Source of the DNA: Bdellovibrio sp. BCCA
GTDB lineage: Bacteria > Bdellovibrionota > Bdellovibrionia > Bdellovibrionales > Bdellovibrionaceae
DNA: 64,000 bases
Assembly (NCBI RefSeq): GCF_037996825.1
Contig: NZ_JBBNAC010000001.1
Location: 186,001-250,000, forward strand
Reading direction: 5' to 3'
Part shown: positions 55,764 to 64,000 of the stretch, piece after piece
Layout: each line of letters starts with the position of its first letter
How positions within the stretch are numbered: position 1 is the stretch's first letter
Program-made: the position numbers and the translations under genes
Notes under the pieces: model-generated
Databases searched by the model: none
What the model was told of the DNA's origin: nothing
Seen by the model: only the letters and a program-made list of their open reading frames with translations

Positions 55764-57020
55764 ATGGTCGGAACCACAAACGTAACAAGAATGATTTTGT
55801 TTCTTTCACTGACGGGATTGATGGCTTGTGCCCGCTCAAACGACTGGCCAAGCCTTGATGAGTCGGGAGATGAAACAGCTTCGGTTGTAGAACCCACTCC
55901 AGGGGTCACGACTCCCTCACCTGAAAAAACTCCCGGAGCGCCGACGACGCAAAAGCTATTGCTAGGTCAAGCTATGACCGTTCGTTATGAAAAAGCAGGG
56001 ATTTTAGAGTCAAAGATCGAACTTCCTGAAGGAACACAAATCGAAGTTCCTTCCAATTACGAAATTAAACATTTGGACTTTCGTAATTCCAGCGGCGCTG
56101 TGGAAAGATCCAGTACGGGCTTCTTATATCCTGTAAAAATTATTTCGGTGGCTTCGCAATATCAGTCTTCATTTCCACAAAGTAAGATTGAAAGTCTTAA
56201 TCAAACTCAAGGTGGACTTTTTATTTTTGCCTCTATTGTGGGGAATCTTGAGGGAACTGAGGGAAATTTTGCCGTTGTAAGTGCAGCAGTACCCGGTGCA
56301 GGTTTTTTGAAATACTACAATCCGACGGGAAAGCCGAAGTTTAAGTATACAACCTCAGTGACAAAGCGTTTCGGTCCTCGTTTGAATAAAGGTGTCGATG
56401 CAAATTCTTTATCACTCCCTGAAAAAGAAAAATGGCAAAGCATTTACAATGAATTAAAAAAAGCCGTGAATCGCACAGTGGAAACTCCGAAATCTTATTT
56501 GATGACGGATAAAACCAAAGCCACACAAGCCTCTATCGATTTTGAGAAAAAAGGAACGATCTCAACAGTGGGAGCGTGGACCATCGCGACTCAAGGCACG
56601 GCAGTTCGTCATGGTTTTTCCAATGTGCCTTGTGCGGAATTTCAGTCAGAACTTTTGCGACAGGCGTACCAACGCGCGGGTTATCGTGTGACAGATGATT
56701 TTAACAATACGAAGGGCAATCCGCTTATTTGGAGCAACAGTGCTGCCGTTGTGAATTTCTCAATGGCTCTTTACAAAGCAGGTTGGGTTGCGTGGGATTC
56801 CACTTTGTATCGTCCTCTTGTCGGCGCGTTTTTGATGAATGGATCAGGCTTAACGCCGGGACATACTTATACGTCAGCAAGTGACGACGGCATGATCATC
56901 GTAGACAACGGCGCTCCACAAGGACGTGATCTTAGAAAAACAACAGAAAAAACGATTTCCATCATGTATCAAACGGGAGTGTTTTTCCTTCCTCCGGGGA
57001 TCAACCCGCCCGTTTGGTAA
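55764..57020 (+). CDS. lipoprotein with possible NlpC/P60-like papain fold
   Basis: 418 residues with signal peptide and lipobox (TGLMAC). A Pro/Thr-rich linker follows. Residues about 285-400 carry a candidate Cys-His pair: SNVPCAEFQSELLRQAYQRAG (Cys290) and TPGHTYTSASDDGMIIVDN (His367), the order and spacing of NlpC/P60 hydrolases (Cys at a helix start, His on a strand). Detection is by eye; there is no strict family match. Could cut peptidoglycan or peptides, useful to a predator, but that is inference. Overlaps the EamA gene end by 20 bp. Confidence 0.62.
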   Translation: MVGTTNVTRMILFLSLTGLMACARSNDWPSLDESGDETASVVEPTPGVTTPSPEKTPGAPTTQKLLLGQAMTVRYEKAGILESKIELPEGTQIEVPSNYEIKHLDFRNSSGAVERSSTGFLYPVKIISVASQYQSSFPQSKIESLNQTQGGLFIFASIVGNLEGTEGNFAVVSAAVPGAGFLKYYNPTGKPKFKYTTSVTKRFGPRLNKGVDANSLSLPEKEKWQSIYNELKKAVNRTVETPKSYLMTDKTKATQASIDFEKKGTISTVGAWTIATQGTAVRHGFSNVPCAEFQSELLRQAYQRAGYRVTDDFNNTKGNPLIWSNSAAVVNFSMALYKAGWVAWDSTLYRPLVGAFLMNGSGLTPGHTYTSASDDGMIIVDNGAPQGRDLRKTTEKTISIMYQTGVFFLPPGINPPVW

Positions 57021-57888
57021 GAGTCAGCACATTACCAAGTAAACACAGCAGGACGCCCACAAGAATGTAGGGCGTCCATTTGAAATTCTCAAAGAAGCTT
57101 GAAAGAACAAGTGCAATGACCGGAGAAATCACACTTGTATAAGCCGCTTTTTCTGCGCCAATTTTTCCCGCCAAGGACAGATAAGCGCCAAAAGCGATCA
57201 CAGATCCGAACAAGGCCAAATATAAAAGTGCTCCTAAGAATTTTCCAGTCAGAGGAATCGCCAGATTATCACCATGAATCAGCGCGATGATAAGTGTGAA
57301 CAGACTTCCGTAAAGCATTCCAAAAGTATTTGTAACTACAACAGGAATTCGTAACTGATAACTTTTTTGCGCCACCATATTTCCAGTGGAAGCGGACAGC
57401 GTCGCAAGGAAGCCGACACAAAGACCCACAATCGTTTGCGAGCTTGGATCAAAATGCAAAATTTCATTCAGGAAGATAAAGACAATTCCAAGGCCACCCA
57501 ATAAAGAACCCAGGATCACATTTTTTGTGATGGGTTTTTTAAAGAAGATCCGCATGCCAAACATATTGTAGTAAACCAAAGCGGTGAAACTTAAAGCCAC
57601 AAGGCCTGAGCTGATCATCGTCTCGGCGATATAAGTCAGCATGTAATTGACCGAGAACATGAAAATTCCCTGAGCCGCAAAAAGAAAATGTTCTCTGCGA
57701 GAGTATTTGAGGTTTTGTTTTTTAAAAAAGCAAAAGGCGAAAAGAATTCCCGCAGCGAGTAGAAATCTCCAGAACACCGAAGTCACAGGCGATGCGGAAT
57801 CAATTTGAAAAGTGATCACCAACCATGTCGAACCCCAGATCAATGTGCAGATAGAATAGAGAATTAGATTTTCAAATCGGGATGTCAT
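57001..57888 (-). CDS. EamA/DMT superfamily transporter
   Basis: 295 residues, ten predicted helices from two EamA halves: start NLILYSICTLIWGSTWLVITFQ, later AYTSVISPVIALVLSSFFE. Drug/metabolite-type exporter of unknown substrate. The gene faces the lipoprotein gene and overlaps its end by 20 bp. Confidence 0.93.
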   Translation of the reverse strand: MTSRFENLILYSICTLIWGSTWLVITFQIDSASPVTSVFWRFLLAAGILFAFCFFKKQNLKYSRREHFLFAAQGIFMFSVNYMLTYIAETMISSGLVALSFTALVYYNMFGMRIFFKKPITKNVILGSLLGGLGIVFIFLNEILHFDPSSQTIVGLCVGFLATLSASTGNMVAQKSYQLRIPVVVTNTFGMLYGSLFTLIIALIHGDNLAIPLTGKFLGALLYLALFGSVIAFGAYLSLAGKIGAEKAAYTSVISPVIALVLSSFFENFKWTPYILVGVLLCLLGNVLTLTKRAG

Positions 57889-58063
57889 TCTGAAGTCCTG
57901 TAAATATCTTGTTTGTAACAGAGGACAATATGAGGGTCACTGTCTAACTGTGAAAGCACAGAATATTCATTGAATCTTATCAAAGAGATCAAAGAATCAT
58001 GCGCTTTTTAGAAGAGCATTGGATAATAATCGTGAACCTTCATTGCAAGAAAGGGGGCCCACC

Positions 58064-58237
58064 ATGTTAAGAGCAGCTATAGTCTTTTTTATTATAGCTA
58101 TCGTCGCCTTTATCTTTGGAGCCACAGGAATTGCAGGGATGTCGATGGAAATCGGCCGATTGCTCTTGTTGGTATTCTTAGCTTTGGCGGTGGTCAGCTT
58201 TCTCATCAATCTTATGGGGCGAAAGGGGCAGCGGTGA
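58064..58237 (+). CDS. DUF1328 small membrane protein
   Basis: 57 residues from ATG 58064 (GGGGG upstream). Two hydrophobic helices: AAIVFFIIAIVAFIFGATGIAG and LLLLVFLALAVVSFLINL. This is the DUF1328 (YtjA) family; function unknown. Followed by a strong bidirectional terminator. Confidence 0.92.
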   Translation: MLRAAIVFFIIAIVAFIFGATGIAGMSMEIGRLLLLVFLALAVVSFLINLMGRKGQR

Positions 58238-58252
58238 CCAGGCCCAGAAAAC

Positions 58253-58282
58253 AAAAAGCCCCGGATGTCCGGGGCTTTTTTT
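58253..58282. terminator. bidirectional terminator
   Basis: AAAAAGCCCCGGA / TCCGGGGCTTTTTTT hairpin between converging DUF1328 and GcvH-like genes. Confidence 0.92.
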
Positions 58283-58284
58283 AA

Positions 58285-58686
58285 TTAATCTTCATCATCT
58301 TCGTAATCGTCTTCATCCTCATCGTCGTCGTCATCATCGTCTTCATCCTCATCGTCGTCGTCCATGTCTTCATCAGCTTCAAGGCGGATGAGCCATCCTT
58401 CTTCGTAAGGATCTTCCATAATAATAGACGGATCTTCGACAACTTGGCTGTTCACTTCAATCACAGTTCCAGAAACAGGAGAGTAAATGTCCAATGGACC
58501 GTCATCTGTTTCTAAAGTACCGATAACGACGTCAGCATCAATTTTTTCCTGTTCAGCAGGAAGCTCAACAGAACTGATCTCTTCAAAGTCCTCAAGTCCA
58601 TCTTCGTTGATACCAATAGTGATGATACCATCTTCCTGGCGGACCCAAAGGTATCCCATAAAATTTCTAACGTCGTCTGATGCCAT
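58285..58686 (-). CDS. GcvH-like protein lacking the lipoyl lysine
   Basis: 133 residues. The first 103 align well with glycine cleavage H protein: YLWVRQEDGIITIGINEDGLEDF, SSVELPAEQEKI, IYSPVSGTVIEVN and DPYEEGWLIRLE. The lipoylated Lys, normally in ESVKAVSD, is missing (here GTLETDDGPL). The C-terminus is an acidic tail of about 30 Asp/Glu. So it cannot be lipoylated and is not the catalytic H protein. Sits 24 bp beyond the end of glnA, read in the same direction. Function unknown; it may be a scaffold or nitrogen-related regulator (inference from place). Confidence 0.8.
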   Translation of the reverse strand: MASDDVRNFMGYLWVRQEDGIITIGINEDGLEDFEEISSVELPAEQEKIDADVVIGTLETDDGPLDIYSPVSGTVIEVNSQVVEDPSIIMEDPYEEGWLIRLEADEDMDDDDEDEDDDDDDDEDEDDYEDDED

Positions 58687-58710
58687 GTCTTATCCTAAGT
58701 TGTAAGTTTT

Positions 58711-60135
58711 TTAACAATCATAATACAAGTGAAACTCGTAGGGAACCGGTCTTTGTTGAACCGGACGAACTTCTTTGTCGATTTTATAGTGAACCCATGT
58801 CTCAATCAAATCTTCACTGAAAACGTCGCCTTTTTTCAAGAAGCTGCAGTTTTCGCGAAGGTGATTCAAACTTTCTTCCAAAGTGCCTGGAACAGAAGGA
58901 ATCGCCGCCGCTTCTTGCGGAGGAAGTCCATAGATGTCCTTATCAAGTGGATCACCTGGGTGAATTTTATTGATAATACCATCAAGACCCGCCATCAAGA
59001 TCGCCGCTTCCGCCAAATAAATGTTGGCACCAGGATCTGGAGTGCGGAATTCAATACGTTTCGCTTTCGGATTTGGACCCGAGTTTGGAATACGCATCGC
59101 CGCCGAACGATTTTTAAAGCTATAAGCCAATTTCGTCGGAGCTTCAAAACCCGGAACCAAACGTTTATAAGAATTTGTCGTTGGATTGATGATACCGCAA
59201 AGAGCCGGAGCGTGTTTCAAAACTCCACCGATATAATAAAGAGCCATCTCAGAAAGACCAGCATATTTATTTCCCGCGAAAAGATTTTTTCCTTCTTTCC
59301 ACAAAGACATATGGATGTGCATTCCAGAGCCGTTGTCACCGAAAAGTGGTTTCGGCATGAACGTCGCTGTTTTTCCATAGCGTTTTGCTACGTTTTTCAC
59401 GATGTATTTGAACCACATCATTTTGTCGCCCATATTTAACGCCGTATCGAAGCGGAAGTTGATCTCGCCTTGACCCGCAGACGCGACTTCATGGTGATGA
59501 CGTTCAACTTGCATACCGCATCTTTCAAGTTCCAAGCAGATTTCACTGCGCAGATCTTGTTGAGAGTCCGTTGGCAAAGCTGGGAAGTAACCTTCCTTCG
59601 AGCGAATTTTATAACCCAAATTTTTTCCGCCCTCGTCGCGTCCTGTGTTCCAGGAAGCTTCATCACTGTCGATCATATAGAAAGCAGAGTTGCTTGTTTG
59701 TTCATAACGAACATCATCAAAGATAAAGAACTCAGCTTCAGGCCCGAAGTAAGCTGTGTCTGCAATCCCTGTTGATTGCATGTAAGCGATCGCTTTTTTA
59801 ACCACTTGACGAGGATCACGATTGTAAGGTTGCAAAGTTTCCGGCAAGCACACGTCGCAGATCACAGAAAGTGTCGGCACTTGCATGAACGGGTCCATCA
59901 TCGCAGTGGAAGGATCTGGCATGATCACCATGTCTGATTCTTCAATCCCTCTCCATCCGCGAATGGAACTGCCGTCAAATCCGAAACCATTTTCAAAAGT
60001 CTCTTCATTGAGCTGATGCAATGGAACTGTTAAGTGTTGCCAAGTTCCGATCATGTCACAGAACTTGAGATCTACCATCTTTGCGCCTTTTTCATTGGCG
60101 AACTTCAGTACGTCTTTTCCTGTCATTTGGGTCAT
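58711..60135 (-). CDS. glnA: type I glutamine synthetase
   Basis: 474 residues from ATG 60135 (GGAGG four bases upstream). Signatures: [17 protein letters not shown], the ATP-binding [15 protein letters not shown] and active-site [16 protein letters not shown], and [21 protein letters not shown]. The adenylylation Tyr is present in [12 protein letters not shown]. Makes glutamine from glutamate and ammonia. Follows glnB, which regulates nitrogen assimilation. Confidence 0.98.
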   Translation of the reverse strand: MTQMTGKDVLKFANEKGAKMVDLKFCDMIGTWQHLTVPLHQLNEETFENGFGFDGSSIRGWRGIEESDMVIMPDPSTAMMDPFMQVPTLSVICDVCLPETLQPYNRDPRQVVKKAIAYMQSTGIADTAYFGPEAEFFIFDDVRYEQTSNSAFYMIDSDEASWNTGRDEGGKNLGYKIRSKEGYFPALPTDSQQDLRSEICLELERCGMQVERHHHEVASAGQGEINFRFDTALNMGDKMMWFKYIVKNVAKRYGKTATFMPKPLFGDNGSGMHIHMSLWKEGKNLFAGNKYAGLSEMALYYIGGVLKHAPALCGIINPTTNSYKRLVPGFEAPTKLAYSFKNRSAAMRIPNSGPNPKAKRIEFRTPDPGANIYLAEAAILMAGLDGIINKIHPGDPLDKDIYGLPPQEAAAIPSVPGTLEESLNHLRENCSFLKKGDVFSEDLIETWVHYKIDKEVRPVQQRPVPYEFHLYYDC

Positions 60136-60166
60136 GGGGCCTCCGAGCCTTGCTAAAAACTTAAAT

Positions 60167-60505
<339 letters not shown>

Positions 60506-60549
60506 TTAACTTCTTCGTGCTAAGGAATGTCCTAAAACAACTTTTGAAG

Positions 60550-60577
60550 AGGATAGCAAAGGTCTTGAAGAAAGCAA
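60550..60577 (-). promoter_or_regulatory. candidate promoter of glnB-glnA
   Basis: On the minus strand TTGCTT and TATCCT are spaced by 16 bp, about 40 nt before the glnB ATG. Only a weak match. Confidence 0.35.
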
Positions 60578-60753
60578 AAACTGTTAAAGTCATTTGATTT
60601 TTTTAATTTCCAATAACGCGAAACAGTAAGTGTCACCGTTTTGGAAAAAATGACGAGGCCCCCAGAAAGCGGCTTGCGGTGCCATGTGGTTTTTGGTACA
60701 CACGGGACCTCTTTTTCGGAAAACCTATATTGTTGTCGTGCTCGGGGGGGATA

Positions 60754-61356
60754 ATGACTACAACACGTTTTTTCGTTTACGGATCTTTTTGTGAGGGCAT
60801 GGTTCACTTTTCAAAGATCCAAAATTTCGTGGAATCTTCAATATTTGCGCGCGTGAAAGCCACGGCTTACCGCCTTAAAGTGGGCTTTCCTGCGATGGTC
60901 AAAGGCGGTTCTGACTTGGTTCCGGGGCAGCTTGTTGAACTCAAAGGCTCCGAACTTCTGCTGGGTCTTTTGGATGAGTTTTTTGGCTTTAACCGCCAAG
61001 ATCCGGAGCAGAGCCTTTACTCTAGGGAAGAGATCGAGGTGTTCCCTGAGGGAGCATCGCAGGCTGTGAAAGCTTGGACTTATTTTTTAAATCCGTTAAA
61101 ACTTCCGGTGAATGCGGCGGTGATTCCTGGCGGAGACTGGAAAAAGTCGATCGAGGAGCAACCTGTTTTGACGTCAAAATTGACTGAAAAACAAGTCACG
61201 TACATTCAAAAATTAGGACGCTCGACAGGCCGAGAGATTGTTCCTATTGATCTCACTTTGTATCGTGAGTTGATGAACTTAGAGTTGATCGTCGATAAAG
61301 GTCGTCGTTTGGCTCTCTCAAAATTCGGCCAAGAGGTTTATAAGCATCTTGCCTGA
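60754..61356 (+). CDS. gamma-glutamylcyclotransferase/AIG2-like protein
   Basis: 200 residues from ATG 60754 (GGGGGG upstream). AIG2/GGCT start TRFFVYGSFCEGM, with the catalytic Glu region FFGFNRQDPEQSLYSREEIEV. The family cleaves gamma-glutamyl amines or acts on glutathione-like compounds. The C-terminal 80 residues (about 120-200) form a helical extension not needed for the fold. The trmL gene begins 8 bp before its stop. Confidence 0.82.
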   Translation: MTTTRFFVYGSFCEGMVHFSKIQNFVESSIFARVKATAYRLKVGFPAMVKGGSDLVPGQLVELKGSELLLGLLDEFFGFNRQDPEQSLYSREEIEVFPEGASQAVKAWTYFLNPLKLPVNAAVIPGGDWKKSIEEQPVLTSKLTEKQVTYIQKLGRSTGREIVPIDLTLYRELMNLELIVDKGRRLALSKFGQEVYKHLA

Positions 61357-61828
61357 GACTCAGAAATTATTCCGCATTGTATTGATCGAGCCCGAGATTC
61401 CGCAAAATACAGGAAACATCGGGCGCACGTGTGTGGCCACGAACTGTGAGCTGCACATCGTGGGCAAAATGGGTTTTGAAATCAACGACACGAATCTAAA
61501 ACGCGCGGGTCTTGACTATTGGCCGCATCTGACGTGGCATCGTCATGAAACCTTCGCCGACTGGTGGAAGCACGTCGAAGATCCTTCTCGCATCTGGCTT
61601 TTCACGACAAAAACAAAACGCACTTACTTTGAACCTGATTATCAACCGGGCGATTGGTTTGTTTTCGGAAAAGAGACGAAAGGTCTAGACCCAGATTTGC
61701 TTTTAAAATATCCCAATCAAACGGTGACCATTCCGATGATCGGTGAAGGCGCAAGAAGTTTGAATCTCGCAACAAGTGTCGCCATCGCCGCCTACGAAGG
61801 CGTACGACAGATTAATTTCAAAAAGTAA
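61349..61828 (+). CDS. trmL: tRNA (cytidine/uridine-34 2'-O)-methyltransferase TrmL
   Basis: 159 residues from TTG 61349, overlapping the previous gene. SPOUT-class: FRIVLIEPEIPQNTGNIGRTC, GLDYWPHLTWHRH, WFVFGKETKGLDPDLL and SLNLATSVAIAAYEG; the trefoil knot motifs are intact. 2'-O-methylates the wobble base of tRNA-Leu. Followed by a terminator. Confidence 0.96.
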   Translation: MPETQKLFRIVLIEPEIPQNTGNIGRTCVATNCELHIVGKMGFEINDTNLKRAGLDYWPHLTWHRHETFADWWKHVEDPSRIWLFTTKTKRTYFEPDYQPGDWFVFGKETKGLDPDLLLKYPNQTVTIPMIGEGARSLNLATSVAIAAYEGVRQINFKK

Positions 61829-61860
61829 TAAATAAGATCTTAATGTGGTTCTAAAAATGC

Positions 61861-61894
61861 AAAAGCGAGAATGGCCTTTGCCAGACTCGCTTTT
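61861..61894 (+). terminator. terminator of trmL
   Basis: AAAAGCGAG / CTCGCTTTT with an inner TGGC/GCCA stem. Confidence 0.75.
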
Positions 61895-61901
61895 GGTGGA
61901 T

Positions 61902-61925
61902 CTCCTGTCCGAAAACTTACAGGAG
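61902..61925 (+). promoter_or_regulatory. hairpin sequestering the Shine-Dalgarno of the small membrane peptide
   Basis: CTCCTGT (61902-61908) pairs with ACAGGAG (61919-61925), leaving a 10-nt loop. The right arm contains most of the AGGAGG ribosome site of the gene starting at 61933. A 7-bp stem is enough to hide the site until opened by temperature, protein or ribosome action (inference). Confidence 0.55.
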
Positions 61926-61932
61926 GTGTCCG

Positions 61933-62043
61933 ATGCGTAAACAACAGTACTTACGTATTCGACGTGTTTTGAAGATTACTAAAGGTCTTTTGATCATCAT
62001 TGTTCTAATCTTGACGATGGTCGCAAAGTTCAAGGCTCTTTAA
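61933..62043 (+). CDS. 36-aa single-pass membrane peptide
   Basis: A short gene: ATG 61933, stop TAA 62041-62043. The AGGAGG at 61921-61926 is a perfect ribosome site six bases before the ATG. The product has a basic N-terminus (RKQQYLRIRRVLKITK) and one membrane helix (GLLIIIVLILTMVA), ending KFKAL. No family recognised; resembles small inner-membrane regulators or type I toxin-like peptides. Confidence 0.65.
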   Translation: MRKQQYLRIRRVLKITKGLLIIIVLILTMVAKFKAL

Positions 62044-62323
62044 TTCAAACCTCCAACAAGTAACGAGCACAGTCCAGGGACTGGTGACTGAGATGCGGAC
62101 TGTTTAATCTGGTAGGAGTTGAAACATGGATGAGTCTGGTGAGGGCGCCAATAAATTCAATGCGTAACTTGTATTCGTATTTGAGTTCGTCAAGGTGGGC
62201 TCTGCACGAATTTCGTCTTTGGTCCTGAAATTCATTTTCTCGAATGAAATCGAGTTAATGACGCGACTAGAAATCACCCCTTTGCTTGTCGCTAGCATGT
62301 CTTTCAGTCTATTCTCATAGCCT

Positions 62324-64000
62324 ATGGTTACACAAATTCTCACAAAAATGTTCGGAACGAAGCACGACCGTGAAATGAAAAAGATCCAACCAACGGTGGA
62401 TCGTATCAATGCGCTAGAGCCTAAAATGGCAGCGCTCACGGATGAACAACTCAAAGCCAAGACGCCTGAATTTCAAGAGCGCCTTAGAAAAGGCGAAACA
62501 GTTGATGACATCTTACCAGAAGCATTCGCGGTCTGCCGTGAAGCTGCGAAGCGCGTTTTGGGAATGCGCCACTACGACGTACAGTTGATCGGTGGTATCG
62601 TTCTGAATCGTGGCAACATCGCCGAGATGAGAACCGGTGAAGGTAAAACACTTGTTGCAACTTTGCCTGTGTACTTGAATGCATTGACTGGAAAAGGCGT
62701 TCACCTTGTTACGGTGAATGATTACCTTGTTCGTCGTGATGCCGAATGGATGGGCCGTCTTTACGGATGGTTGGGTCTTACAACAGGAATTATCGTTCAC
62801 GGTTTGAACGACCAGCAACGTAAAGAAATGTACGCTTGCGATATCACGTACTGCACGAACAATGAACTTGGTTTCGACTATCTTCGCGATAACATGAAGT
62901 TTGATTTGGCTGATTACGTTCAGCGCGGTCACTACTTTGCGATCGTGGATGAGTGTGACTCCATCCTTGTCGATGAAGCTCGTACGCCGCTCATCATTTC
63001 GGGTCCTGCGGAATCTTCCACTGATAAATATTACGCTGTGAACGCGATCATTCCGCAATTGAAGCGCGATGTTCACTTCACAATGGAAGAAAAAACGAAG
63101 ACAGCATCTTTGACGGATGAAGGTAACGCGAAGGTGGAAGAACTTATGGGTCTTTCCAACCTTTACGATCCACAAAACATCGAAATTCTTCACCACGTTT
63201 ACCAAGGTTTGAAGGCTTACTATCTTTACCGTCGCGACGTTGAATATATGATCAAAGATGGCGAAATCGTGATCGTGGATGAGTTCACAGGTCGTTTGAT
63301 GCCAGGTCGTCGTTGGAGTGATGGTCTTCACCAAGCTATCGAAGCTAAAGAAGGTGTCGAAGTTAAATCTGAAAACCAAACTTTGGCGACGATCACTTTC
63401 CAAAACTACTTCCGCATGTACGAAAAACTTTCGGGCATGACAGGTACAGCTGACACAGAAGCCGTGGAGTTCCAAAAAATCTACAAGCTTGATGTGAACG
63501 TGATCCCGACAAATAAACCAATCCAACGTAAAGACCAAGAGGACGTGGTTTATAAGTCTGAGAACGCAAAATACAAAGCGATCACAAAAGACATCAAAGA
63601 GCGTATCGCAAAAGGCCAGCCGATTCTCGTCGGTACAGAGTCTATTGAGAAATCAGAAGCTTTGAGCAACTTCCTTCGTAAAGAAGGTATCAAGCACGAA
63701 GTTCTGAACGCAAAACAACACGAACGTGAAGCGGAAATCGTCGCGCAAGCGGGTCGTAAAGGTGCCGTGACAATCGCAACAAATATGGCGGGTCGTGGTA
63801 CGGATATCATGCTGGGTGGTAACGCTGAGATGTTGGCAAAAGCGGCCGTTGGTAATGACGACTCTCCAGAATATCAAGAGATGTATCAAAAACTAAAACC
63901 ACAAGTGGAAGCAGAGCGTGCAGAAGTGCGTAGTCTTGGTGGTTTGTACATCATCGGTACGGAAAGACATGAATCTCGTCGTATCGACAATCAGCTTCGT
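62324..64000 (+). CDS. secA: SecA preprotein translocase ATPase (truncated by window)
   Basis: 559 codons in frame to the window end. N-terminal motor domain: Walker A region [35 protein letters not shown], the Walker [19 protein letters not shown] (DECD in place of the usual DEVD), then [26 protein letters not shown]-like segment and [13 protein letters not shown]. Second motor half begins [12 protein letters not shown] and [16 protein letters not shown]. Drives protein export through SecYEG. Confidence 0.97.
   Translation, partial: MVTQILTKMFGTKHDREMKKIQPTVDRINALEPKMAALTDEQLKAKTPEFQERLRKGETVDDILPEAFAVCREAAKRVLGMRHYDVQLIGGIVLNRGNIAEMRTGEGKTLVATLPVYLNALTGKGVHLVTVNDYLVRRDAEWMGRLYGWLGLTTGIIVHGLNDQQRKEMYACDITYCTNNELGFDYLRDNMKFDLADYVQRGHYFAIVDECDSILVDEARTPLIISGPAESSTDKYYAVNAIIPQLKRDVHFTMEEKTKTASLTDEGNAKVEELMGLSNLYDPQNIEILHHVYQGLKAYYLYRRDVEYMIKDGEIVIVDEFTGRLMPGRRWSDGLHQAIEAKEGVEVKSENQTLATITFQNYFRMYEKLSGMTGTADTEAVEFQKIYKLDVNVIPTNKPIQRKDQEDVVYKSENAKYKAITKDIKERIAKGQPILVGTESIEKSEALSNFLRKEGIKHEVLNAKQHEREAEIVAQAGRKGAVTIATNMAGRGTDIMLGGNAEMLAKAAVGNDDSPEYQEMYQKLKPQVEAERAEVRSLGGLYIIGTERHESRRIDNQLR

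Noticed and set aside
58285-58380. Repeated TCATCGTC-like DNA resembling a simple repeat
   Set aside because: It is the Asp/Glu codon run of the GcvH-like protein's acidic tail; no CRISPR-like spacers.
60658-60700. TGGCACCG-like sequence on the minus strand, suggestive of a sigma54 promoter for glnB
   Set aside because: The -24 element looks right, but no GC of a -12 element follows at the required spacing, and it is over 150 bp from the gene.
62484-63889. Long minus-strand frames opposite secA
   Set aside because: They are antisense shadows of a strongly conserved gene; their protein sequences are rich in His, Cys, Phe and Thr with no domain.

Overview
The window looks like chromosomal DNA of a predatory bacterium of the Bdellovibrio group (Bdellovibrionota). 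This is inferred from gene content: single-copy housekeeping genes (mreB, rpsU-yqeY-dnaG-rpoD, glnB-glnA, secA), many short signal-peptide and lipoprotein genes, a chaperone-usher pilus, a PhaR-type regulator, a secreted protein-glutaminase-like enzyme and a prkA-yeaH-spoVR operon. No species is claimed. Genes are dense, often overlapping by 1-20 bp, with many GTG/TTG starts.

Layout. 1-5.0 kb: mreB followed by a sigma-region-4-like / zinc-less anti-sigma-like pair coupled to an orphan sensor kinase. 5.0-9.9 kb: a chaperone-usher pilus locus, with its major pilin on the opposite strand. 10.2-13.2 kb: a RadC-like JAB protein and an LpoB plus COG3014 lipoprotein pair. 13.2-17.1 kb: a MacAB-like export operon (ATPase, FtsX permease, HlyD adaptor) on the minus strand. 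17.3-22.7 kb: PhaR-like regulator, GspG-like protein, TPR lipoprotein, di-haem cytochrome c lipoprotein and a LolB-like lipoprotein. 22.8-28.6 kb: prkA, DUF444, spoVR and a SUI1 (YciH) gene, then an OmpR-type response regulator. 28.7-34.1 kb: secreted protein-glutaminase-like enzyme, RhlE helicase, a TadA-NUDIX fusion, TerC and a secreted zincin. 34.2-38.7 kb: the macromolecular synthesis operon rpsU-yqeY-dnaG-rpoD.

39.4-47.5 kb: an approximately 8.1 kb integrative element inserted at the 3' end of a tRNA gene with a CAU anticodon. A 12-bp core (tRNA 3' end) is repeated 63 bp past the integrase gene. Inside are a tyrosine integrase, an excisionase-type HTH protein, an AEP primase-SF3 helicase with iteron-like repeats in front of it, an XRE repressor with a palindromic operator, an orphan Sf6-like small terminase, a secreted protein, and a three-gene operon of unknown 147-aa protein, MqsA-like antitoxin with a C-terminal extension, and SecB-like chaperone. 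No capsid, portal, tail or large-terminase genes are present. The content fits a phage satellite that replicates itself and borrows a helper's packaging machinery, carrying a toxin-antitoxin-chaperone (TAC) module whose putative toxin resembles no family I recognise. This is the most interesting part of the window.

47.7-64.0 kb: RRM protein with a structured leader, a divergent IF-1, isochorismatase-like hydrolase, solute-binding protein, parvulin, NhaC antiporter, outer-membrane protein, chemoreceptor, lipoproteins including a possible NlpC/P60-like protein, EamA transporter, DUF1328 protein, a GcvH-like protein with an acidic tail and no lipoyl lysine, glnA and glnB, gamma-glutamylcyclotransferase-like protein, TrmL, a 36-aa membrane peptide whose Shine-Dalgarno lies in a hairpin, and the first 559 codons of secA.
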